Origin: Gamsiella multidivaricata
Lineage: Eukaryota; Mortierellomycota; Mortierellomycetes; Mortierellales; Mortierellaceae
Direction: 5' to 3'
Assembly (NCBI RefSeq): GCF_025024155.1
Contig: NW_026251760.1
Coordinates: 62,001 to 126,000 of the forward strand
Length of the DNA stretch: 64,000 nucleotides
Below, piece after piece: positions 1 to 11,397 of this stretch. A program made the translations under genes and the position numbers. The notes under the pieces are model-generated. The model saw only the letters and a list, made by a program, of their open reading frames with translations, made no database searches and was not told the origin of the DNA. How positions within the stretch are numbered: position 1 is the first letter of the stretch; every line of letters begins with the position of its first letter.

Positions 1-1293
1 GCAGGCCTTACGAGTCAGGAACTGAAGGAAGATGACGAGCAAGGCAGCCGGGCCAGCAGCGGCTCTTATGACAGTGGGCGAGAGATGGTGGATTTCAGTG
101 TTTTGTCCGCGCCCACTGATGTATTGCAACTTCGACAAGAGCAGCTGGAGAGGCATCAACGGGAGCAGGAGAAAGCAAGAGTGATGGCTGCACAACACAG
201 ACGACGGCGGAATCCTCTCAAGATCCAGCCGCTCTCTATTGAACCGTTGCCCTTCCATGCAGGACTCGTTCCACGGACTATGTCGAACCTGAGGCGATAT
301 CAGAAACACCTCGCAAGACAACAGCAGAGGCAACAACAGAAGGAACAACAGCAGGGGCAAAGGCAGGGCTCTGGCGGATCGTTCTACAGCTCGACGGCAG
401 CCACTTCAGGCACAGGAACGCAAGGAAGGGGTCACAGGCCAATAGCAAATCGCAGTCAGAGTAACAGCAACACGATGCGGTCAACAACAAGCATGAATCG
501 CCCACCTTTTAGAAACCATCCTACCACATCGTCCTTGTCCGCCGTACAACGGGCGCGGCCAAGACAGATCCGAGCTACACAGTCGCAGGGATCTTTGAGG
601 GAGGTACGCAGGGTTGCGTCCCGAATGACGTTGAAGACGAATGCGGAGGCCCTGCTCAATGATCCTGAGGTGAGGAGATCCAGATCGTATGCGGAAAGGT
701 CGCTCGCGCAGGAGGAGCTGAAGCAAACGGGCGGATCTTTTCCAGGGGCTGAAATCGAGCTCCGAGATCTCTCTACTTTGAGGGCAATTGAGCATCACGA
801 AGCGAATGCCTCTCTGGGAATATCAGCTGATCAAGCACGAGAAGAGAAAGCGCCTCAACGGACGGCGACAGCGATCTCCAAACGCAAAGCGATCAAGATG
901 AGAGGCCGACAAGAATACGAGCCCGGTCCACTACTGGGGATGAATTACTTAATTGTGTTCCCAGGCGACGCAGAGACGAGAAAGGTCCGAGAACAAGGGG
1001 ACTTGTGGCGATCCAAATCAACAGGCGTCCAGGGACAGGATACGGGAACTGACGCTGGAGCGGAGGAGAACGAAGATATCCTGTACGACACGGAATTGAG
1101 GCTGCCGCCCATGGCAATCGGGACGGTGTTTGTACCGGATCCGGTACGCTGGTGGACATACAAGGCCAAGCAGGTACTAGAGCGGCGCAAGTTCGAGAGA
1201 CAAATGGATCGGCAGGATCGACTCAAGGCGAAGCATCAACAGCAGCAGAATAAGTACTTGCAGCTACCACAAGCAGCAAAGACGCGGCGGTGA
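1..1293 (+). CDS. 3' part of an unrecognised basic, Gln-rich protein (left-truncated)
   Basis: The frame is open from base 1 to a TGA at 1291-1293, so the gene or exon begins left of the window; the Met at 85 is probably internal. About 430 residues are visible. They include charged coiled-coil-like stretches rich in Gln, Arg and Glu (about residues 45-60), a QQQ-rich basic run (about 100-125) and Ser/Thr-rich linkers. A more ordered C-terminal block contains LLGMNYLIVFPGD and, further on, PVRWWTYKAKQVLERRK, and the protein ends in a basic tail. No signal peptide or membrane segment is visible. I do not recognise the family. The 3' neighbour at 1609-2563 is convergent. Coding status is well supported by the long uninterrupted frame; function is unknown. 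Confidence 0.75.
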   Translation, partial: AGLTSQELKEDDEQGSRASSGSYDSGREMVDFSVLSAPTDVLQLRQEQLERHQREQEKARVMAAQHRRRRNPLKIQPLSIEPLPFHAGLVPRTMSNLRRYQKHLARQQQRQQQKEQQQGQRQGSGGSFYSSTAATSGTGTQGRGHRPIANRSQSNSNTMRSTTSMNRPPFRNHPTTSSLSAVQRARPRQIRATQSQGSLREVRRVASRMTLKTNAEALLNDPEVRRSRSYAERSLAQEELKQTGGSFPGAEIELRDLSTLRAIEHHEANASLGISADQAREEKAPQRTATAISKRKAIKMRGRQEYEPGPLLGMNYLIVFPGDAETRKVREQGDLWRSKSTGVQGQDTGTDAGAEENEDILYDTELRLPPMAIGTVFVPDPVRWWTYKAKQVLERRKFERQMDRQDRLKAKHQQQQNKYLQLPQAAKTRR

Positions 1294-1608
1294 ACGCAAG
1301 CGCGAGCGGATATTGAGTGCTCTCTCTTTACACAGCGCAGAACAACACATCATCTGCAGAAGAAAATAATCATTCCTCATGATATATCTTGTATATTACA
1401 ACAAACGCTTTTCGACCATCATTACCATAGTTCTTTTCAGTTCAAATGCGTACTTTAATTGAGGGAACACACACACATACACATTTATATACACATATAC
1501 AAATATACAATGAAATAGAGGAAGCTTCGGTCATCACGTTGAAGGAGACGTCCTGTTTGTTTTTGTGGCGCCTGTATGCACCACTAGCAGTTTGGGTCGA
1601 TGAGGGAA
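1294..1608. other. intergenic gap between convergent genes
   Basis: About 315 bp between the stop of the left-edge gene and the stop of the minus-strand membrane protein. It contains an alternating CA/TA-rich run near 1470-1510. It probably holds the 3' untranslated regions of both genes. No gene seen. Confidence 0.6.
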
Positions 1609-2563
1609 TTATACTTGCTGACTTCCATAACCCGCCGTGTCATGGTACTGGGTCATTTGTGGTTGATTGTAATCGGCCTTTTGGCCATGTGTCGTTGCAG
1701 GGGTGGCCGCTGTGGAGTAGGGACTGACGGTGGCGCCGTTACGGAAACTCTCGTTACGATGGTGAGGCACGACAGTAGTCTGTCTGATGGGGTCATTGGT
1801 GGAGTGTCCGTGGGGCTTCCTCAAGAACTGGAACAGCTCTAGTAGCATGGCGATGACCCAGAGGCCACCGCTGATGCCAGCGCAGATCTCGGCGCCCCAG
1901 AGTGCTGATTCGTACGGCAAAGAAAATTATGTGATGCGATATATTGCCGCGCAAATGACGATGATAAAAAAAAATCGGTTAGTTGTGAATTGGGATGCAT
2001 TGCATGCATTCATGCAGTGTTTGTTGTAAGCATGACGCGCATAGCAGCAAAAAATGGCGGTAAAACAAGAACAAACAGGGTCCTTTTTTTTTTTGTAGAC
2101 ACAAACACAAACACATACCATTAAAGTTGCTAGTCTTGCGGCAGCGGTAGCTCTCATCCCCAAGGATACTGCATCCCCTGTTCAGCCCAATGCCGATTTG
2201 GCCGCAAATCGCAAAGGACAATAAGGCGCAAAGAGCTGAGAGGATCAAGAAGGGGATAGAGATGGGTCTGGGCGAGAACTCGTCGTTGCGGTGGACGATC
2301 ATGATCCAGAGGACCAAGAAGATGAGCGATAGAACCGCAGTGACGGCAGCGCCGATGATGGGGAAGAGACAGTGATGGTTGTTGTAGTTGAGTACATCGC
2401 CATCGGCGGATATGTAGAGCAGACAGCTCTTGGAGAGGGAACGGGTGGTGATCTTGCCGTTGACACCGACGAGACCCATGATGATGAGGGAGAAGATGAA
2501 GCTGAGGGTCAGGCAGACGATGGTCAAAAGCTGCCGGACGCGGGCGTTACTTGTGCCGCGCAT
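1609..2563 (-). CDS. tetraspan membrane protein, two exons
   Basis: Two coding exons: 2563-2119 and 1904-1609. The 214-bp intron starts GTATGT and ends CAG, and the split codon joins cleanly (AATG|CACTC, giving ..NA LWG..). The product is about 246 residues. Four hydrophobic segments are visible: residues about 14-36 (after a short basic N-terminus), about 68-92 (FPIIGAAVTAVLSLIFLVLW), about 100-127 and about 150-172 (in the second exon). The loop between spans 1 and 2 has two Cys residues. The C-terminal tail is about 65 residues, polar, Gln/Thr/Tyr-rich and probably cytosolic. The topology resembles MARVEL/SUR7-type fungal tetraspan proteins, but I see no diagnostic motif, so this is only a topological comparison. 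The gene is convergent with the left-edge gene. Confidence 0.8.
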
Positions 2564-3670
2564 GTCTGGATAGGTATATGGAGGGAGAGAGGGAGTAGTA
2601 TGAGGTTGAGAAGAGCGGTGGAGAGGAGTTGAAGAAAGGAGCTGAAGGAAGGAAGAAAAGACGGACGGTAATGGCGCTGTTTAAGTAGGAGAACACTTGA
2701 CCTTGTCTGAACCTGCTTATGAAATACTGCAATGACATAAACGGTCAGTGCGAGCCAGTGTGTAGAGCGTTTCGCGAAAGAAAAGAAAAGCGCGGACCAC
2801 ACACCCGCGATTACACACATATTCCGGAGCATCCTTGCCTGCCGAAATAGCTGGAAAAACATCAAACCAAAGTATCATTTACCCTAGGAGTTATTATTGT
2901 GCGTAACGAATTGGCAATTGGGAGAGGAGAGAGTGCTTGGTGACGACCGACCTACGACCTTCACATTGGCCTTCAGCATCAACCCTTCATTCTCTTCAAA
3001 AAAGAAAAAAAGATAAAAGAAAAGAAGAAAAAGAAAGAGAGGGAGAAAATCTACCGAAGCCTACTATCGAACCTACGTCATTGACCGACAGTATGTTAGC
3101 GATACAACGGTTTCCAGAATCCTGGTGATTTTCGCAGTTAGGTTAAGAACGATGTCGCAGAGACTTGTGATGAAGTTCTCCAAGATGTTCGTCTGCGGTG
3201 TAAAAATGTCCCCATTCGCTTTGTTTATTGCGTTCAGAGGAACATTTTTTTGAGTGTTTGTTTTAATTTTTTTAACGACTTTTATGATCGACCGATGTGG
3301 GTTTGGATCTCAAGGCTTCGTATGCCTTTTGGCTTTGCCATATATATGGACGCCAGGCGCTTCCGTCTGTTTTTGACTGGTTCGCTGCCTATTTAATATC
3401 TTATTTCAGACACTGCTTCCTATTGTCACGAATTGGCACATTTAGGACCATTGCTGGCCCCAGAGGGTCCTGGATGGTGCCATAACCTTTCGAAAAGATT
3501 CAAGAGAGTCATTTGCATCCTCACCGCTAATACTGACATGTCTTTTATTGCCTGATTACGATATATCCTAGTAAAATGTATAAAATAGCGAAAATGGCAG
3601 TGTAAAGTCCTTGCTTTGAGGCTGAGTCGATAATAAGTGTTGTGTCCTAGCAAGCCCTTGTTGACGAAGC

Positions 3671-3688
3671 TTCAAGGCCTTTGCGGAT
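3671..3688 (+). repeat. target-site duplication of inner insertion, left copy
   Basis: TTCAAGGCCTTTGCGGAT is identical to 4320-4337. The right copy directly follows the inner poly(A) tail. Confidence 0.85.
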
Positions 3689-4319
3689 ATGGCGGGCGAG
3701 CCTGTGTGGTACAGTAGTATCACGCGAAGCTTCCAGAGAACAGTGCTGTGGATCCTAGTTTCGGATCCAGCTTGGTGCGGTTGTTTTTCGGCACGGGGGG
3801 CCGTGTATAAATTACCTTTCGGATCGCGGGCAGCAGGGGATTGACTCCCTCCTGAGAGAATGTTCTATTCTGCTCAGGTTCGTACGCCACCGTGGGCTAC
3901 GAGGAGATTTTTCAGAGCTATCACTCGGATTTGCCAGAGCCGTTCTCCAGCACTAAGGTTACGGGGGGGACTATTGAGAGAGGAGACTAAATAATTTACT
4001 TCAGAAATCACTCGAGGGCCGCAGTAACATCGTAAGGAAGCCGTACATATATGCCGGATCGAAACATAAGTTGAATATTTGCCGAATCAAGTCACACAGG
4101 AGAGAGCCAGTCCAAAGGATCAAGATATCAAGTTAGCAGGAACAGGACGACCGAGGCAGGCTTGCGGGAAAATACGCGGGATTTATATGGCGCCTCCTAC
4201 CATTGTTCGGGACAAACAGGAACATCCTGACCAGCGGGAAATAGTAACCCCCATAAAATAACCAATAAACCCTGGCAAAGATTGTCCATTGGAAAAAAAA
4301 AAAAAAAAAAAAAAAAAAA
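3689..4319 (+). mobile_element. inner retroinsertion, SINE-like, nested in the outer one
   Basis: The 631-bp body ends in 27 A (4293-4319) and is flanked by an exact 18-bp duplication, TTCAAGGCCTTTGCGGAT, at 3671-3688 and 4320-4337. It therefore landed inside the older 71-bp insertion. The 5' part looks tRNA-like: 3706-3719 (GTGGTACAGTAGTA) resembles a pol III A box and 3758-3768 (GTTTCGGATCC) a B box, with two mismatches to GGTTCGANTCC. A hairpin surrounds the B-box-like segment. No long ORF is present. An AATAAA at 4264-4269 lies 23 bp before the tail, so a processed pol II transcript is an alternative to a tRNA-derived SINE. Confidence 0.75.
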
Positions 4320-4337
4320 TTCAAGGCCTTTGCGGAT
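4320..4337 (+). repeat. target-site duplication of inner insertion, right copy
   Basis: Exact 18-bp copy of 3671-3688, immediately 3' of the 27-A tail. It is followed by the remainder of the outer insertion (4338-4387). Confidence 0.85.
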
Positions 4338-4387
4338 CATGCGTCTTGTGCTCATGGGGATTTATGTTAATAAAAAAAAAAAAAAAA

Positions 4388-4405
4388 GCAAGCCCTTGTT
4401 GACGA
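4388..4405 (+). repeat. target-site duplication of outer insertion, right copy
   Basis: GCAAGCCCTTGTTGACGA, identical to 3650-3667, immediately 3' of the 16-A tail of the outer insertion. Confidence 0.85.
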
Positions 4406-4933
4406 TTGAGAGGAGAAAATGGCCCTATCTAGCTAGATAGGTTGGTAAATGTGTGCTACGATTCGAAAAAAAAAAAACGAGAGAGAGGAGAGGGAAGGGT
4501 AAAAAAAAAAGAAAAAGAGGAAAAAGGAAAAAGAGAAAGATAAAGAGAATACGAAAATGACAAAGAGAAAGAGAGGCAAATAGAGAGAAAGAAGTGGGCG
4601 CATGTAGCTCGTTCGGTGGGACGTGAGATGGAGCTGAAGTCTGTAAAGGAGAAAGATCTGTTTTCAGGGAGTAGGTAGGTTCTTGGTCAAAGCGGGAGAA
4701 AGGTGTATTTAAATGGATTCACAGACCATTCGACCCCCCACACTTTCCTTCACTCCGACCTTCACTCACTTTACTCCTCTCGATTACTAGAACAGGAAAA
4801 CGGGACTCATCAGTGCACTCTCTACAGAGGCAGCATCAACTCACGCATATCTAGTGTGCAGTGCTCCAGCAACGCACGCTCCATAATTCAACTTGTATTG
4901 CATCCCTCGACGTGCTGTTCCGTCCTATAAAGC

Positions 4934-7900
4934 ATGCCAACTGCTCGGCATGTGTCTCTTGTTCAAAAGCTGCGGTGGCATGTCAGCGGCAACATCTCGC
5001 CCACCGCGTTTGCCATCGGCGACATTGATGGGCATGGAGTAAGCCGCGATTCTGATGCATCAAGGGATCTTTCTACTGTTGTTGCTACTGCTGTTGTATT
5101 GACCTAGGAATTCTCTACCATGGGATAGGATAACGCTTTTGTCATTGGAAACTTGGTTGGTGAGCTCTTTATCTTCAAGGGAAATCACCCAGAGGGCTTG
5201 CCATGGTTGACCTGCAAAGGACTCGGCACAGTATGTGGAAACAATATTCTTCACAGCCGGAAAAAGATATAGGATAACTGCTAGTGCAACGGAGCAATGG
5301 CTGACGATGCAACATATCCTCGCTTACCTATTGTCTTCCTCTGGATAGATCACAGCAGTTGCCATTGGCGATATCAGGAACTGGGGCAAGAACTCGATCG
5401 TCGTCATGAGTGCAGAAGGACTCTGTCATATTTTCGATGTTGAAGGACTGGACGACGAGAGCGATCATATCCTACCTTCTGCAGTTAGCATGTCTCCGGC
5501 ACCAGGACCCCGCTCTGGCCACATTGCCAGTTTTTATTCATCAATACCGCACCAGGGCACATACCAGGGGTCTATCACCAGTCAACATGGACATGGTGCC
5601 AATCCATCGTATCCCAGCATCCCTGCAACACCCAGCATCAAGCCTGTACCTGATATCCATCACCATCATCAACCTCAGCATAACCACCATGCGTCCAACC
5701 ATTCGCACCACGGAACCCCACCCTTGCCACCGCCTTCGCAAAATACGCCTCATGGCTCCGCATCATCCTCAGTCTCTGGGTTCCAACACCAAACACATAC
5801 ATCGAACAGCACTCCCATTCATTCTCATCCAGGAAGCATACATGGCGGTATCACCGGTGCAAGACGAGGATCAGAGATATTTCCGGGATCGGTAGCCACA
5901 ACAAGAACTGCGGCAGTCATTGCCAATTCGATAGGAACTCCACCGGTCTCGGCGCACGGACCAGCGTCCGCATCAACACAGTATCAGCGTTCAATTGGAG
6001 GAAACAGTGCCTCAAATTCACCAACAGGAACGCCGCTCTTGAAGCCGCAGCACCCGACATTAAGCACCGCTGCGCCAGGAACAAGCTCGAAGGACCATTC
6101 TTCAAAAAGGAGTCAGGCTGGCACTGCTCGTAACAGTGTGGTTGGGAGAGCTCATGTCCGTAATATTGGAGGCAGAAGGGTTCTTGACGGACCCAATTTG
6201 ACGCTACCTGTGCCAGTCAATATCAACAGGGCCTATATTGCTGATATAGGTAAGATATCTGTCTCACATCAATGATTAGTGCACACTGCAGCGTGCGGTT
6301 CACTGACCGAATGACTCTTGACCTTTAGATGGTGACGGGCTGAATGAAATCGTCTTGGCAAGGACCGATCGCATCATGCATTCCTACGCACTTCAGACGA
6401 CTAAAGCAACATCTCCTACAACAGCCAGCCAACCCAACAGTCAGCCACTTAACCTGGTCAAAATGCTCAGCAGGACGAGTAGCATCTCAACCTTGGATAG
6501 CAGCGGACTCTTGTCACCAGTGGACGATAGAAGAGAGACCGTAATACATTATCCCTCCTTGGCGTCGATGGGCAGACAATGCTACCCAGGATCGACTGCA
6601 ACCATGGCCGGCGCCAATGCGGCTCAGGGCAACTCTGATGGACAGGATAATAACGGGACGTGCGACCCTTCCACTCGATTGGTTCTGGTAGAGAAAAAAA
6701 GATGGGCACTGGATGGTCAAGTAAGTCCACTGTTCATTGAGTCCGCTCCGACATCTTATGATTACATGAATATTATCGTTTTGGAATACTCACATTAACA
6801 TCTCCTTTGACATAGATCCACTGTCTTGCAGTGACAAAGGACACGCATACTGGAATGCCGATTCTTCTTGTCGCCCAGCCAGGCCTGAAGTTTGTGATGG
6901 TGGACCATAATGGAAACATATCCGAGCCAGTCACTCAAATTCAAAGGGATCCTCAGGCAGCTGTAACAACTACTGGGCCAGACACACCAACACGAGTTAC
7001 TGGAAGTGGAGATGTTGCAACAGATATTATTTGTGGCACGCACTATGTTAATGGCGAAGAAAAAGATATTATCGGGCTTATGTCCATGGATGGTACGTTC
7101 TCCCTTCAATTTCTAAAGCGCGTTGGTCTTTTGCTTGGATAGCGCTTCTAATGATGACACTTTGTCTTGACCCTAAATTTGTGATATCAGGCGCATTTGC
7201 GTTGCATGATCTGGAAAGTAGCACAGTCAAAGTTCATGATCTCGACTCGACGCACAAAATTTTTGGATTCTCTAAACTCAACTTTGGGAATGACTACCTG
7301 GAGCGGCATAATCAGGACTCAATAAAGGCTCGATCGGGATACGGTCGGAGTAGTGATCAATATGCAGACGAAAATAATTATGAAGACGATGACGACGAGG
7401 ATGCGGCCGAGAGCGAAGATGGAGGCGCTGCTGCGGAGACTCAAACCCTGATCCACAACGAATTCGGCGAAGCAGAGGATGGCACCCGTTACGGAAGGCG
7501 CAGGAAATCAAGAAAATCTAGGAGACCAGCGTCTTCAATGCTGATCTCGGAGCCGTTTGGTTCCAGATTCCAGAAGAACGATATGTTTGTCGGATGTTCA
7601 TGGAGCGGCATTACGTTCTTCATCGACCAAGAGTTCAACACAGCTCGGTATGATTTCGATGCGCGCGTGTGTGCTTTTGGTGCAGGTACGATGGGGCGCT
7701 GCAGAATTCATCAATGTTCATGTGCGAATGATATTGTAGGTCGATGTTTTTTAACGCCCATATTTCTATGGATCTTTAGGACAGTATGCAGTTACACCAG
7801 GTCGGAACGAGCCTTGCCTGTTTTATGTGGATTTTGAAGACAATATCTTCGTCTACCATAACTTGTACATACAAACGGAGCCCTCAGTACCGTTTGAGGA

Positions 7901-10900
7901 TATTGTGAAGAAAGAGCCAACCTTGGTAAGTCGGCGTCACTTTTTTCCTTTTCATTTTCTTCATCCCCTAGAAAAGACATGGACATTAATTTTTTTTCTT
8001 TTGGTCAATATCATAGATCCGTGCTAGTCATCAGATCAGAGTTAAAGAAAATGGTGTTGACGAGGAGAGCGATGCAGAAGATTCTTCGATCGCGCATGGA
8101 CTAACTTCAGTGGTACAAAACTCTCATGAGGGTGCTTCCAACAATGGTTTCTTCAACGGTCGACCTTCAGTAGTCTCCTCATGGTCTGAGCGAGAGATGA
8201 AAGAGTTTATCCATGACTCGCTATACAACGTGAACCGCTACGAGAACGAATATCAACATCTGAGGAAACTTGTGGACATTGAGCGCAGCAAGCGAGCTGC
8301 CCTCCAAGAAGCAGAAGCAAACAAGGAGCGGGAGAGACAGGAGGCAAAGGATCTGGCCTCTATCCAAGCGGTCATGGCGCAGGCAGAGGCGGACGCAGCA
8401 GTAATGGCAGCAATGAATGAATCCAATAGCGCCCAGGGTTCACCTACATATATGGACCTGCGATTAAGTCGACCCACACACGTCTTGGCCGTTGACAGTG
8501 CTGGAGGAACATCAGGCTCGAATTCGCGGTCAGAGTCTAGGAGTTCGCTCAATAGAGGAAAGGCGGGACAACGAGGGCAGTTTGTAGGACATGACATTAC
8601 GACCGTCCACGGCACCACCTCATCGCAGTATACTCAGTCTCAGCCAAATGCAGCTAACCAGGACGATGATGACAGCCTCCATTCACCGCTTTCACCCGCC
8701 TCACCTGTCTCCCTGTCCTTCCCGAAGCCTCCAAATGAATACACCGAGAAACGGAGGTCGTCTTTACTGATCAAGGATGTTCTCTCGCATTATGAAGGCA
8801 GGACTACCCCGCCACTCAAGTCCCCTACGTCTCCATCGGCATCTTCGAACCATATGTCTAAGGACTACAGAGGCGGCGCTTCAGGTAGCGCTGGAGGATC
8901 CTCAACTACCCTCACCAATATTATGAAGCGATTCAGTCTCAAGGACATTGGCAACGGCAGTCGACTCTCTCGATCATCGACTGCCAGTAGTGGCAGCGGC
9001 AGTAGTAGTGGCGATAGCCAAAGTACAATCACCCAGGGTCACCCGCTACTTGGCGCCCCCGTGCTAACGAAGGTCAAGTCCTTTGAAACGAGGCCTGGAA
9101 AGGGTCTTAAAGTGAGCCGTCCTGCAGCTGTCTCCCGAAACAGGGCGCTGGGTGCTACAGGCCGCAAGTTGGGAACCAGATCACGGCTATCACTTCAACA
9201 GGATCGAGAAGATGATACTGAGGAAGACGATGTTGAGCAAGCGCCCTCGGACGATGGAACCGGCGAGACGGACATTGACAATTTATTGGACTTTGATCGG
9301 TCTTCTCGCAAGAGCGTCCACGAGGATGATTCTCAGCAGGGAACAGAGAACGAAGGCGATATCGTGCCCGAGGATTATGTCGACCGCACAGGAGGCAATG
9401 AAACGAATGAGCGGGAGGAGGACATTGTCGGCGTGTATACTCCTTCCACTATTTCACCAATCCCTTCGCCTGGAAGACTCTATGGAAACCAACAAGGGGC
9501 TGTTACTGAGCCGAGTGCTAGCCTTGATAGTACAGCGTTTATGCTTGCCAAGGGTCTCTTGTCCCCATCGAGTCATTCGAGCCCTGGTGGAATCATGGCC
9601 GCCACAAGCGCAGCTGGAGCCACAGGGAAGAGTCTAAAACGCCAGGAGCTCGATAGCAGCCACGACCCGTCATATTCGTCGTCCTCTCGAGGCCACGTGC
9701 GACAGCGGTCAGGGCACGGACTCTTGGACGCTGGTTCGGGTCATTTTCAAAGTCGTGAGATGACTGGGTTGAGCGGAATCAGTTCTGGACCGAATAGTGC
9801 AGGCCACAACAGTGTCCAGAGCGGCAGACGTTCAAGAGCAGAATCCATATTAAGCACAGGATCGGACATTGGAGGGGTTGTTGTTCCAGACATCACTCTC
9901 CTGGCCTCCTCGTTTCCGACGCAACCAATGATACCCCTTTCTGAACCGGCTAGAGTCTCGGCCGGGGACTCTGAAGACTCTGACGACGATGTATATTCAA
10001 CAGCAGGAGATGAAACAGATGCCAAACAGGAAGAGTTGATAGATGGTCAGGAGCGTTCCACTACCGTTCTCAGCTCTGGAGTTCGGAGGCCATCTCGACG
10101 TTCCGCCACACTTGGTTCACAAGATGGAGCGCACGGAGCAGGATCGGGCTCGGATACGGCGACAGGAAGGCCCAGCGACCAGCGGACCAACCGAGCTGGT
10201 GCTCAAGGGACAAACTCCGCTGCAAAGGGCGCTGATGTCAAGCTCCTGCCAGCACCCTTACCAAGAAGCAACCAGCATTATCAAAGGCAACAACTAGAGC
10301 AGCATGGATCCGCTGGAGGCCTAGCGGGCGCCCAGGGATCAAAAGATGGGGCACCCTTGGCCCCCGGTCATGTCTCGTTCTCGTCAAGCAAGCGTCCAAA
10401 CAGTGCTGGAGGTCCTAGTGGAGGAGGGGGTGATGCAGTGGATAGCCTCCATGGTGGAGGAGAGGGGTTTGTACGTGGCCGCAACGGCAAGTCGTCCTCA
10501 ACCACGTCTTCAGCAACAGTTTCGGATTTTGGATCAGGACCGTCGTCGCCCTTGGCCACCAATCTCACTAATGTCACAGTAGCCAACGCGATTCTGTTCA
10601 ATCCTTCGACCAACAGTTACAAGGGCTTTAGCGTGCTGTCGTTACCGGTGACCTCACCGTCGGTATCGACAGCGTCGGGACAGCAGCACCAGTACTTTTC
10701 GTCATCGCATTATCATCCGCAGCCTCCGCCTCTTCCCCATACCGGGTCATCGTTGTATTCGTTCAAGAGTACGCACCCGCACGATCGCGCTAGCATCCAC
10801 GAAGATGACAGGATGTCGATCCTATCCAGGACATCAACCTACCACGGTGCAGACGAAAATAATGATGTTTCTTCCATCCTGGCTCCCACAGGATCCTCAG

Positions 10901-11397
10901 CTGGCATTGAGCATGGAATATACGGCATGTCGCCTGCCTCTACGTCGACCGGTCATTTGGTCTCGGATTCTTTGGTGCGTAGACTAGAGGAATTGCAGCA
11001 GCATGACCGAGACTTGGAAGAGAAGCAGCGTCAAAGAGAGCGCGAGAAGGAAAAGGAGAGGGACAGAGAGAAAGGAAAGGATAAGGCAAGGGACAGAGAA
11101 CCGCCCAGGACCTCTCAGATATCCCGGCCGTCTCCGCTTTCGAGGGTGAACAGTGGTGCAAGTATCCAGAGCACAATGAGCCATCATCGTATGGCCTCAC
11201 ATCCGCCGAGCCATGGCTCTACTGCGGGATCGATGTATGGATCTGGGTCGGGCTCCGCATCGGCATCAGGACCAACATCGAGTTCAGGAGCCGGATCCGG
11301 ACCTGCTTCGGGCTCTGGCAGGCATGGGTGGGAGGACGATCATCACGAATCAGCCAAGCGCCTCAAGAACCGACTTGGGCTTGGACAGGGCCTTTGA
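4934..11397 (+). CDS. ITFG2: ITFG2-like FG-GAP protein (KICSTOR subunit homologue) with long disordered tail
   Basis: Eight exons: 4934-5038, 5129-5230, 5349-6249, 6329-6720, 6816-7092, 7191-7685, 7780-7925, 8017-11397. All junctions are GT-AG and frame-consistent, giving 1932 residues. The N-terminus matches ITFG2 in order: FAIGDIDGHG, then NLVGELFIFKG, PWLTCKGLGT, AVAIGDIRNWGKNS and SAEGLCHIFDV. DIDGDGLNEIVLARTD comes after an inserted segment, and FGAGQYAVTPG and LFYVDFEDNIFVY follow at about 755-795. These are the FG-GAP/beta-propeller blades and C-terminal signature of the animal protein (about 450 residues), which acts in KICSTOR with KPTN, SZT2 and C12orf66 to place GATOR1 on lysosomes and restrain mTORC1. 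Unusual parts are a roughly 230-residue His/Pro/Ser-rich insert (about 115-345), an acidic loop (DDDDEDAAESED) and a tail of about 1130 residues with a coiled coil near 865-930 and a Arg/Glu/Lys-rich helix near the end. The family call is strong; a role in TORC1 control is inferred. Confidence 0.85.

Larger units (their letters stand above)
3650..4405 (+). mobile_element. outer retroinsertion, 5'-truncated, with 18-bp target duplication
   Basis: The 18-mer GCAAGCCCTTGTTGACGA occurs at 3650-3667 and again at 4388-4405, right after a run of 16 A (4372-4387). Without the inner insertion, the inserted DNA is only 3668-3688 plus 4338-4387, about 71 bp including the tail. It reads toward the poly(A), as expected for a severely 5'-truncated product of target-primed reverse transcription. 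The body is too short to name a parent. Retrotransposition is inferred from the two hallmarks seen directly, an exact flanking duplication and an A-tail at the 3' end. Confidence 0.8.
2564..4933. other. intergenic region with retroinsertions
   Basis: About 2.4 kb between divergently transcribed genes (membrane protein on -, ITFG2-like on +). It contains the nested retroinsertions at 3650-4405 and purine-rich runs near 3000-3050 and 4465-4600. The segment 4690-4930 is pyrimidine-enriched and is probably the promoter and leader of the downstream gene. No further coding region could be supported. Confidence 0.6.

Noticed and set aside
3700..3775. A functional tRNA gene
   Set aside because: The box-like sequences have mismatches, no complete cloverleaf can be drawn, and the segment is part of the poly(A)-tailed inner insertion.
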